From Planctomycetota bacterium (lineage in GTDB: Bacteria; Planctomycetota; J058), in NCBI GenBank assembly GCA_023954375.1, contig JAMLIC010000001.1, forward strand, positions 532,130 through 596,129: a stretch of DNA of 64,000 nt, in the 5' to 3' direction. The notes below the pieces were generated by a model that did not search any database, was not told where the DNA came from, and saw only the letters and a program-made list of their open reading frames with translations. Position numbers and translations under genes: made by a program. Shown here piece by piece: positions 34,751 through 42,310 of the stretch (position 1 is its first letter; every line of letters starts with the position of its first letter).

Positions 34751-36994
34751 TCACCAGCCCAGGGCCGCCTTGAGCCGGGCATAGCCGGGGTCGAAGGCGT
34801 CCCAGCAGACGCTCAGGCCGACGAGGGCGATCAGGCCCGCCGTGGCCACGGGCAGCCACAGGAAGACGCGCGAGCGGGCCAGCCGCGCCTCCTCGCCCCT
34901 GAGCAGGTAGCTCTTGCTCAGGACCATGAACGTGGCGATCGCGACCAGGACCGAGCCGAGGCCCAGGCTGAAGGAGCTCAGGTAGACGAAGGCCTTCTGG
35001 GTGTTGTCGCTCTTGAAGGTCAGCGAGTAGAGGACGAGCGTCACGCCGGCCGGGCAGGGGACGATCCCGCCCGTGACGCCGAGCACGAGCAGGTCGCGCC
35101 ACGACGTGACCTGCGCCGCCTCGGCCGCGTGCAGGCGAGCGTGCTCCTCGTCGGTCAGAGCGCCGTGGTGATGGTGCCCGTGCCCATGGTCATGGGAGTG
35201 CTCGTGGCCATGGGAGTGCGCGTGGTCATGGGAGTGCGCGTGGTCATGGGAGTGCGCGTTGTCATGGGAGTGCGCGTGGTCATGCGAGTGCGCGTGGTCA
35301 TGCGAGTGCGCGTGGTCGTGTGAGTGCGCGTGGTCGTGTCCGTGCGCGTGGTCGTGCCCGTGCGCGGCGTGATCGTGCGCATGGTCGTGCGGGTGCGCGT
35401 GGTCATGCGAGTGCCCGTGGGCGTGTACGTGCGCGGCGTGATCGTGCGCATGGTCGTGCGGGTGCGCATGGTCGTGCGGGTGCGCGTGGTCATGCGAGTG
35501 CGCGTGGTCATGCGGGTGCGCGTGGTCATGCGAGTGCGCGTGGTCATGCGAGTGCGCGTGGTCATGCGAGTGCGCGTGGTCGTGCCCGTGCGCGTGGTCA
35601 TGCCCGTGCCCGTGGTCGTGCGAGTGCCCGTGGTCGTGCGAGTGCGCGTGGTCGTGCCCGTGCGCGTGGTCGTGCCCGTGCGCGTGACCACCCCCCTCCG
35701 CCCCGCGGATCGTCTGCGCCCTCGTCCACGCCAGGAACGCGCCGTAGGCGATCAGCCCCAGCCCCGACAGCAAGGAGACGTGCCGCACCAGCTTCTCGTG
35801 GAACGCCTGCCCCTGCGCGCTGCCGTAGCGCTCGACGACCCACACCAGCGCCAGCCCGGCGGTGTAGAGGGCGAACGTGTGCGTGAACGTCACGATCCCG
35901 CCCAGGCGCAGGGCGTCGAAGAGCCGCCCGCGCGTGCCGAGGAGGTAGGCGGCGACCATGGTCTTGCCGTGGCCGGGCAGGAGCGCGTGGGCGGCGCCCC
36001 AGCCGAAGAACAGGGCCAGGATCGCCCAGGAGAAGGGCCGGTTGAGCGCGTCGATCATGCGCGCCGCGTCGGGCGCGCTGGGCAGGGCGCTGCCGTCGCT
36101 GACCGTGCCCGTCCCCGCGGGCCCGTCGGGCCGGCGGACGGTCGCGCCCGAGTCGACGTCGACCACCCGGTCCTGGGCCATGCCGGCGACCATGGGCGCG
36201 ACCGCGCCGAGGCCGCCCGACGACCGATCGCCCCGGCCGAACTGCACGCCCCGGAAGGCGAGCGCGTCGAGCTCGGCCTCGACCTCCTCGACGAGCCCGT
36301 CGCGCAGGGCGACGACGCTCCGCTCGAGGCCGTCGAGCCACGGCTCGATCGCGGCGGCCGCGCGGTCGCGCTCGAGCGCCGCCGGCGTGAACTCGAACTC
36401 GATCGTCAGGTCGCGGCCCAGGAGGCGCCGGGCGCCCTGCATGTCGAGCGACGGCCCGGGGGCGCTCGCCTGCGTCGTCTCGAGCCGCGCGAAGTCCTCG
36501 AGGCGGTCGAGCGGCAGCCACAGGAGCTGCTCCGCGGTCTGCCCCTCGTAGTTGCCCTCGCGGAAGACGAGCCGGTGCGGCCCGGGACCGAGGTCGCAGC
36601 GCACCTCCAGCTCGAACCAGGTGTCGAAGGCCACCTGCTCGATCGGGCCCAGGATCCCGAGCCCGCGCCGGGCGAGGAGCGCGAGCTCCTGCCGCTCGCC
36701 GTCGAGCGTCACGTGCAGGTTGGGGAGCAGCTCGGCCGCCAGCCGGTCGAGGTAGGCCTCCTGCTCGGCGCGGTCGATCGAGCCGCTCCGGTCGGTGTCC
36801 ATGCGCCGGAGCTCGCCGAGCCCCAGGACGCTGGAGAAGCCCATGTTGTAGTGGAGGCGCAGGCGCCGCGGCGAGAGGCGGAACTCGGTCTGCGAGCCGA
36901 CGCCGACGGCGACGATGTGCGCCCGCGCCGGCGGCGGCCCGGCGCAGAGCGCCAGGGCCAGGCCCAGGACGAGGAGGCAGGCGCGCGGGCTCAC
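34751..36994 (-). CDS. NicO-type nickel/cobalt transporter with giant His-rich loop and EF-hand
   Basis: 747 residues. A signal peptide (LLVLGLALALCAGPPPARA) precedes a ~330-residue soluble N-terminal domain that includes an EF-hand loop, DTDRSGSIDRAE (residues 66-77). The membrane part has NicO/RcnA signatures: GWGAAHALLPGHGKTMVAAY and GGIVPCPAGVTLVLYSL. Between them, residues ~434-609 are a run of HDHAHS/HDHAHG/HDHAHP-type units, far longer than in RcnA or typical NicO proteins. It likely moves Ni2+ or Co2+ across the inner membrane, with the loop binding or buffering the metal. Direction and metal are not decidable. Its GTG overlaps the helicase stop (GTGA). Confidence 0.9.
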   Translation of the reverse strand: MSPRACLLVLGLALALCAGPPPARAHIVAVGVGSQTEFRLSPRRLRLHYNMGFSSVLGLGELRRMDTDRSGSIDRAEQEAYLDRLAAELLPNLHVTLDGERQELALLARRGLGILGPIEQVAFDTWFELEVRCDLGPGPHRLVFREGNYEGQTAEQLLWLPLDRLEDFARLETTQASAPGPSLDMQGARRLLGRDLTIEFEFTPAALERDRAAAAIEPWLDGLERSVVALRDGLVEEVEAELDALAFRGVQFGRGDRSSGGLGAVAPMVAGMAQDRVVDVDSGATVRRPDGPAGTGTVSDGSALPSAPDAARMIDALNRPFSWAILALFFGWGAAHALLPGHGKTMVAAYLLGTRGRLFDALRLGGIVTFTHTFALYTAGLALVWVVERYGSAQGQAFHEKLVRHVSLLSGLGLIAYGAFLAWTRAQTIRGAEGGGHAHGHDHAHGHDHAHSHDHGHSHDHGHGHDHAHGHDHAHSHDHAHSHDHAHSHDHAHPHDHAHSHDHAHPHDHAHPHDHAHDHAAHVHAHGHSHDHAHPHDHAHDHAAHGHDHAHGHDHAHSHDHAHSHDHAHSHDHAHSHDNAHSHDHAHSHDHAHSHGHEHSHDHGHGHHHHGALTDEEHARLHAAEAAQVTSWRDLLVLGVTGGIVPCPAGVTLVLYSLTFKSDNTQKAFVYLSSFSLGLGSVLVAIATFMVLSKSYLLRGEEARLARSRVFLWLPVATAGLIALVGLSVCWDAFDPGYARLKAALGW
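35168..35695 (-). repeat. 18-bp minisatellite encoding the His-rich loop
   Basis: Roughly 29 copies of an 18-bp unit (plus-strand wording GTGGTCATGCGAGTGCGC with third-position variants) code for the hexapeptide HDHAHS and its G/P variants in the NicO-type protein. The reading frame is kept throughout. Such an array should be prone to copy-number change. Confidence 0.9.
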
Positions 36995-39681
36995 GGGTCG
37001 AGCTTACTCATGCGCGCGTACTGGAGCACGAGCTCCTTCACGCCCACGCCGGGGAACTCGACCTTGACCCGGGCCGCCGGCCCCGTGCCGCGGGCGCCGA
37101 TCACCCGCCCGCGCCCGAAGTGCTCGTGGACGACCCTGTCGCCCTCGGCGAACTGCACGTCGGTCCCCGCGCGCGGCGGCGGCGCGGCCGGCACGCGCAC
37201 GCCCAGCGGCCCCGTGCGGGCCGGCCCGACCCTCGCCGGGGCCGGCGCCGACGGCACGCCGACGAACCGGCGCGGCCGGGCCGCGGGCGGGTCGTCGCCC
37301 GTCGGGTCGTCCTCGTCGAAGCCCGCCGCGCGGGCCAGCCGCCGGCGCGCGTCGTCGTCGGCGCCCGCGCGCGGGCGTCGGCGCGCCTGCCCCGGCTCGT
37401 CGTCGCCGAGCCACGAGGGGTCGAAGTCAGGGTCGAGGTCGTCGTCGTCGTCCTGCGCCTGGCGCCGGCGCGCGCGGTCGAGGTCGCGCGCGTAGGGGCC
37501 GCGGCGGCCGGGGAGCGACGACGGGTCGACGGCGTCGTCGAGCTGGAACGAGAGCTCGAGGTCGCGCGGCGATTCGCCCGCCGGGAAGACCTCCTGCGGC
37601 AGCTCGAGCAGGAACAGGCTCGGCCGCTGCGGCACCGAGCGCCCCTGGCGCGTGCGCCAGTTGGCGCGCGTGAGCACGAGGCGCCGCCGCGCGCGGGTCA
37701 CGGCCACGTAGGCCAGCCGCCGCTCCTCCTCGAGCCCGCTCGGGTCCTCGAGCGCCCGGCTGTTGGGGAACACACCCTCCTCGAGCCCGGTGACGAACAC
37801 CGTGTCGAACTCGAGCCCCTTGGCCGCGTGCACGGTCATGAGCTGCACGCGCGGGCGGGCGTCGCCGGCGTCCTTCTCCTCGAGCGACGAGACGAGCGCC
37901 ACGTGCTCGAGGAAGCCCGCCGGCCCGCGCGCCGGGGCGGGGTCGTCGTCGTCGTCGAGCGGATCGTGGGCGACCTCCTCGCTGACCGGCGCCGGCGGGC
38001 CCGGCTGGCCGACAGGGCGGCCGAAGAGCGGCAGGAGGTCGGCGTCGTCCTCCGCGAGCACCGGGACGTCCTGCGCCGGGAGCAGCGGCGGCGAGGACCC
38101 GGGCACGACGCCCGCCTGCAGGTCGAACTCGCGGGCCGCGCCGACGAGGCTCTCGAGGTTCATGAGCCGGTCGTCGCCGTCCTCGGGGTACTCGCGCACG
38201 AGGAAGTCGCGGTAGCGCGTCTCGGCGATGATCGTCGACAGCACCTCGGCGACCGACGCCTCCGTCGCCGCGTAGCCCGACAGGCGCCGCAAGGACGCCG
38301 TCAGCTCGCGCAGCGCGTCGCGCTGCCGCCCGCGCAGCTCGCCCGTCGCGGCCAGGCGCTCGGCGGCGTCCACGAGCGACGTGCCCTCGACGCGCGCGGC
38401 CGCCTTGACCCGCCCGAGCGTGGCCTTGCCCAGGCCCCGCGGCGGGACGTTGGCCACGCGCTGCAGCGCCAGGTCGTCGCGCGGGTTGAGCACCAGGCGC
38501 AGGTAGGCCAGGAGGTCCTTGATCTCCTTGCGCTGGAAGAAGGGCACCGCGCCCACCACCTCGAACGGCACGCCGCGCTCGAGGAGCGCCACCTCGACCG
38601 AGCGCGACAGGGCGTTGGCCCGGTAGAACACGGCCACCTCGTCGGCCGGCGTGCCCTCTGCGACGCGCAGCTGGACCCGCCGCGCGACGAACCGCGCCTC
38701 GTCCTGCTCGTCGTGGCAGACCTTCACCTCGAGCGGGGCGCCCGCGTCGTCGGTCTCGACGCCCGGGCGCAGGGTCGTGTCGCGGCGCTCGCGGTTGTAG
38801 GAGATCAGCCCGTTGGCCGCGTCGAGGATCATGCGCGTCGAGCGGAAGTTCTCCTCCAGCTTCACGACACGGGCGTCCGGGTAGTCCTCCTCGAAGCGCA
38901 GGATGTTGGTGATGTCCGCCCCGCGCCAGCCGTAGATCCCCTGGTTCGGGTCGCCCGTGGCGCAGATGTTCCGCCGCCCCTCGGCCAGCCGCTTCGCCAC
39001 CAGGTACTGCGCGTGGTTCGTGTCCTGGTACTCGTCGATCAGCACGTGCTGGTGGCGCGCCTGCAGCGCCGCCCGCACGTCCTCGAGCTCGAGCAGCTCG
39101 ACCGTGCGCGCCAGCAGGTCGCCGAAGTCGAGCGCGTTGTTCTGGCGCAGGAGCTCCTGGTAGTAGCCGTAGGCCTCGGCCACCGCCTTCTCGAAGGGCG
39201 AGCAGGCGGCCGCCAGCGCCGCCTCGGGGAGGACGACCTGGTCCTTGAGGCGCTCGATCGCGTGGAGCACCTTGGGCACGCCCCAGAGCTTGGGGTCGTT
39301 GGCCGTCTCGACCAGCGCCTCGCGCGCGGCCGCCTGCTGGTCGGCGTCGTCGAGGATCGTGAAGTCCGGGCGGTAGCCGACGCGCGGGGCGAAGCGGCGC
39401 AGCGTCCGCGCGCAGAAGGCGTGGAAGGTCGACACCTGCACGCGCGCGCCGCCCGTGAGGTCGGCGATCCGCTCGCCCATCTCGCCGGCGGCCTTGTTGG
39501 TGAACGTGATCGCCAGGATCCGCCGCGGCTCGACGCCCCGCGCCTCGATCAGGTGCGCCACGCGCCGCGTGATCACGCGCGTCTTGCCGGAGCCCGCGCC
39601 GGCCAGCACGAGGAGCGGCCCGTCGCCGTGGGTCACGGCGTCGCGCTGGGCGGGGGTCAGGTCGCGCAGGAGGTCGGTCAC
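36991..39681 (-). CDS. UvrD/PcrA-type superfamily 1A DNA helicase
   Basis: 896 residues from GTG 39681. Motifs in order: the Q-motif region LTPAQRDAVTHGDGP, Walker A LAGAGSGKTRVITRR, TFTNKAAGEM, VSTFHAFCARTLRR, Walker B DEYQDTN, GDPNQGIYGWRGAD, LEENFRST, the motif V region QLMTVHAAKGLEFDTVFVTG, and motif VI EEERRLAYVAVTRAR. An acidic, low-complexity linker (DDDDDLDPDFDPSW) precedes the PcrA-like C-terminal RNA-polymerase-binding Tudor domain (GDRVVHEHFGRGRVIG). It unwinds DNA in repair and conflict resolution. The ATG-less start has a weak ribosome site; upstream codons in frame belong to the opposite-strand region. Confidence 0.95.
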   Translation of the reverse strand: MTDLLRDLTPAQRDAVTHGDGPLLVLAGAGSGKTRVITRRVAHLIEARGVEPRRILAITFTNKAAGEMGERIADLTGGARVQVSTFHAFCARTLRRFAPRVGYRPDFTILDDADQQAAAREALVETANDPKLWGVPKVLHAIERLKDQVVLPEAALAAACSPFEKAVAEAYGYYQELLRQNNALDFGDLLARTVELLELEDVRAALQARHQHVLIDEYQDTNHAQYLVAKRLAEGRRNICATGDPNQGIYGWRGADITNILRFEEDYPDARVVKLEENFRSTRMILDAANGLISYNRERRDTTLRPGVETDDAGAPLEVKVCHDEQDEARFVARRVQLRVAEGTPADEVAVFYRANALSRSVEVALLERGVPFEVVGAVPFFQRKEIKDLLAYLRLVLNPRDDLALQRVANVPPRGLGKATLGRVKAAARVEGTSLVDAAERLAATGELRGRQRDALRELTASLRRLSGYAATEASVAEVLSTIIAETRYRDFLVREYPEDGDDRLMNLESLVGAAREFDLQAGVVPGSSPPLLPAQDVPVLAEDDADLLPLFGRPVGQPGPPAPVSEEVAHDPLDDDDDPAPARGPAGFLEHVALVSSLEEKDAGDARPRVQLMTVHAAKGLEFDTVFVTGLEEGVFPNSRALEDPSGLEEERRLAYVAVTRARRRLVLTRANWRTRQGRSVPQRPSLFLLELPQEVFPAGESPRDLELSFQLDDAVDPSSLPGRRGPYARDLDRARRRQAQDDDDDLDPDFDPSWLGDDEPGQARRRPRAGADDDARRRLARAAGFDEDDPTGDDPPAARPRRFVGVPSAPAPARVGPARTGPLGVRVPAAPPPRAGTDVQFAEGDRVVHEHFGRGRVIGARGTGPAARVKVEFPGVGVKELVLQYARMSKLDP

Positions 39682-39766
39682 GGCACCTACATGATGACGT
39701 CGCCGCGCTGGAAGCGGCCCCCGGGGCGCGCTACAACGCGACCCGAGTGTAGCGCGTGCCTGTGAC

Positions 39767-39862
39767 GACCTGCGATGAATGATGCGCTCGCGAGGGGGGG
39801 GCGATCGGCGCGAGTGCCCGGGCTGAGGCCCCCGGCCCGCTCCGCCCCTCCCCATCGCTCGC
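39767..39862 (-). repeat. Dispersed 96-bp repeat, copy 2
   Basis: The reverse complement of 17738-17833 with about 13 differences. This copy spans the first ~29 codons of the lipoprotein gene that starts at 39775, so either that N-terminal extension derives from the repeat or the gene really starts downstream. Confidence 0.8.
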
Positions 39863-40806
39863 TCGGGCCACATGGCTCCGCTGCGTGGCGTGTGCTGTTC
39901 GGCCTCGTGTTCGCGGCCTTGGCCGGCTGCGCCGGTCCCGAGCCGGCACCGCTCGAGCCGCCCCTGCGGGACGCGAACCCCAGGCCGGCGTTGGCGATCG
40001 CGCCGCTCGTGAGGTTGGACCGGGCGAGCGCGGACCGCCCTCGGCTCCGCGCGGGGGACGCGGTGCCGCCCGAGGCAGGTCGCGTCTGCGGCCTCTCCTC
40101 CGTCGAGTGCGTCGCGTGCGAGGAGCGCACCGCCCTCCCGGCGGACCCGGTGCCTCCCTGCCGGGAGTGCGGCGCCGCCGACTTCCAGGCGCCCTTCACC
40201 CTGCCCTACCGCCCCGCGACCGACCTGGCCGCCGCGCGCGCCCGCGCCGCCACCCTCCTCGCCGAGCGCGGCGTCTTCGAGCGCGTGCACCTCCTGCCCG
40301 ACGACGACCCGACGCTCGACCCCGACCTGGGCGTCACGCCCGAGGTCCGCCACGTCTGGCGCGAGACGGCGCGCGCCCGCGGGGCGCGCTGGCTGCTCGA
40401 GCCCGTGCTCGAGGAGGCGCGGGTCGAGCTGCTCGAGAAGAACGGCCTCCACGCGCTCAAGGTCGTGACCCTGATCGTGTCGTCGATCTTCATCTTCCCG
40501 GCCGTCGACCCGCTCAACTGGTTCATCCCGGGCGAAGACTACGGCGTCGTGCAGCGCCTCGCCTGGCGGGTGACCGACCTCGACGAAGGCCCCGGCGGCG
40601 AGGGCCAGCGCGAGCTCGTCACGCGGGCCTCGTTCGCGGACCTGGGCCCCGGACCGACGCGCGGCTTCTTCATCGTCGGCTTCCTGCGCGCGCCCGGCTG
40701 CCTCGACGAGGAGGACTGGGCGCACATCGCCGGTCAGCTGACCGAGGTGGCGGCCGAGGACCTCGCGCGCGGGCTCGTCCTCGCGGGCGAGGGCGCGGGG
40801 CGCTGA
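39775..40806 (+). CDS. Lipoprotein with Cys-rich segment, unknown function
   Basis: 343 residues from ATG 39775, but residues 1-29 are encoded by the dispersed repeat. GTG 39892 is a candidate start just before the hydrophobic LFGLVFAALAGC lipobox, though it leaves no basic n-region. The mature protein has four cysteines in two pairs (CVAC and CREC, ~25 residues apart), like a zinc ribbon, then PYRPATDLAAARARAATLLA. A hydrophobic stretch (VVTLIVSSIFIFPAV) follows further on. The pattern of a lipoprotein that parses LAIAPLVRLDRAS early on resembles outer-membrane lipoproteins with a curli-like CsgG/GNA1162 flavour, but this is not secure. It converges with the receiver-kinase gene without a gap. 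Confidence 0.65.
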   Translation: MNDALARGGRSARVPGLRPPARSAPPHRSLGPHGSAAWRVLFGLVFAALAGCAGPEPAPLEPPLRDANPRPALAIAPLVRLDRASADRPRLRAGDAVPPEAGRVCGLSSVECVACEERTALPADPVPPCRECGAADFQAPFTLPYRPATDLAAARARAATLLAERGVFERVHLLPDDDPTLDPDLGVTPEVRHVWRETARARGARWLLEPVLEEARVELLEKNGLHALKVVTLIVSSIFIFPAVDPLNWFIPGEDYGVVQRLAWRVTDLDEGPGGEGQRELVTRASFADLGPGPTRGFFIVGFLRAPGCLDEEDWAHIAGQLTEVAAEDLARGLVLAGEGAGR

Positions 40807-42054
40807 TCAGGCGGCCCTGGGGCGCGTGACGCGGCGGGCGAGCGCGTCGACGCGCCGGGCCACCTCGGCCGCCGTCGACGGGCGCTCGGCCGGCTCGAGG
40901 GCGGTGAGCTGGTCGAGGAGCGCGCGCAGCTCCGGCGACGCGCCGGCGGGCACGGGGACCTGCTCGCGCGTCATGTGATAGAGCAGCGGCAGCCCGCGCA
41001 TGGTCGGGAACGGCTCCTCGCCGAGCAGGGCGAAGCGGCACACGAGCCCGAGCGAGAACAGGTCGCCGCGATGGTCGTGGCCCAGGCCGAGGATCACCTC
41101 GGGCGGGATGTAGCCCGGGGTGCCGGTCCAGATGTCCGGGCCGGTGAGCCCGCGGTCGAACGGGCGCTTGGCCAGGCCGAAGTCGATCAGCACCGGCGCG
41201 TCCCAGCGGCCGCCGCGGAGGATCACGTTGCCCGGCTTGACGTCGCGGTGGACGAGGTCGCTCCTGCGCAGGGCCTCGAGCGCGCTCGCCAGCCCGGCGA
41301 CGAGCGCCAGCGCCTGCGCCTCCGTCGCCCGCCCCTCGGCCATGACCTTGCGGAAGAGGGTCGGCCCCTCGATCCGCTCCATGGCGTAGTAGAGGCGCCC
41401 CTCGGACGCGCCGAAGTCGACGATCCCGGCCACGTGAGGATGGCGGACCGACGACAGCGCGTAGACCTCGCGCAGGAAGCGCAGGCGCGTCTCCGCCCGC
41501 AGGTCCTCGAACAGCGTGAGGACCTTGAGGGCCACCGGCCGCTCGCCCGGGTCGACCGCCGAGTAGACGATCCCGCCCGCGCCGCGCCCGAGCGGGGGGC
41601 CGAGGCGGTAGCGGCCGAACGCCAGCTGCGCCGTCGTCGGCAGCTCGAGCGGGCCGACCGTCGACACGCGGTCGCGCCGCGCGAGGTGGACGGTGGCCTT
41701 GGCGAGGAGCTCGTCGCACCCGTAGGGCTTGAGCAGGTAGTCGCAGGCGCCGGCGGCGTAGCCGCGGAGGATGTCCTGCTCGCCCCTGCGGCGCGAGGTC
41801 ACGATCACGGGGAAGCTGCGGGCCGTCGCGTCGCGGAGGCGCGCGATCATGTCGAGGCCGCTGCCGTCGCGCAGGGCCGCCTCGGTGACCAGCAGGTCGG
41901 GCGGGTGGGCCTCGAGGTGCCCAACGGCCGCGCCCACGGCGCCGAAGCACTGCACCTGGAAGCCGCGCCCGCGCAGCGCCGACGCCGCCCGATCCCGCAG
42001 CTCCACCTCGTCGTCCACCAGGGCGATCCGCGCCACGTCGCGCGGTCCGCGCAA
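40807..42054 (-). CDS. Receiver domain-Ser/Thr kinase fusion with Glu at the phosphoacceptor site
   Basis: 415 residues from TTG 42054 (GTG 42036 also possible; neither has a strong ribosome site). Residues ~8-120 are a CheY-like receiver: acidic pair D14/D15 in ALVDDE, switch Thr86 in VIVTSRR and Lys109 in YLLKPYG. The position of the phosphorylated Asp is Glu58 (PPDLLVTEAAL), so the domain cannot be phosphorylated normally and may mimic the active state. Residues ~145-410 are a full Hanks kinase: LGRGAGGIVY, VALKVL, VHRDVKPGNVIL, LIDFGLA, GTPGYIPPEV, GDLFSLGLV. No membrane segment. Probably a cytosolic signalling kinase whose control does not depend on Asp phosphorylation. Confidence 0.9.
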   Translation of the reverse strand: MRGPRDVARIALVDDEVELRDRAASALRGRGFQVQCFGAVGAAVGHLEAHPPDLLVTEAALRDGSGLDMIARLRDATARSFPVIVTSRRRGEQDILRGYAAGACDYLLKPYGCDELLAKATVHLARRDRVSTVGPLELPTTAQLAFGRYRLGPPLGRGAGGIVYSAVDPGERPVALKVLTLFEDLRAETRLRFLREVYALSSVRHPHVAGIVDFGASEGRLYYAMERIEGPTLFRKVMAEGRATEAQALALVAGLASALEALRRSDLVHRDVKPGNVILRGGRWDAPVLIDFGLAKRPFDRGLTGPDIWTGTPGYIPPEVILGLGHDHRGDLFSLGLVCRFALLGEEPFPTMRGLPLLYHMTREQVPVPAGASPELRALLDQLTALEPAERPSTAAEVARRVDALARRVTRPRAA

Positions 42055-42278
42055 GGCGGACGCCAGGTGCTCGCTGCTCGGCTTGTCGCGCTCGCGGCGC
42101 GGAATCCGACCCCGACCATGAAGGACTCCGCGGGCGCCGCCCTCGATCCGGGGTGATCCCGGAATCGCCGCATGCGTCCCGGATCTGGACAGGAATCGTG
42201 TCCATAAACGGGACGGTCAGTCGCAAGTCATTTGTTTTATGCAGCTTGCAGGCTCTCGACCTGCGGCCCGGTGATCGC

Positions 42279-42284
42279 TAGACT
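42279..42284 (+). promoter_or_regulatory. TAGACT -10-like element before the 42.3-kb lipoprotein gene
   Basis: TAGACT lies 26 bp before the ATG at 42311, with GGCTGGAGGTCCC supplying a ribosome site. Upstream is an unusually AT-rich patch (CATTTGTTTTATGCAG) and a small hairpin GCAGG-CTCTCGA-CCTGC. No clear -35. Confidence 0.3.
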
Positions 42285-42310
42285 GGCCGGCCTCTCCGGC
42301 TGGAGGTCCC

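Noticed and set aside
35168..35695. CRISPR or non-coding satellite in the transporter gene
   Set aside because: The 18-bp units keep one reading frame and encode a His-rich loop of an otherwise complete protein.
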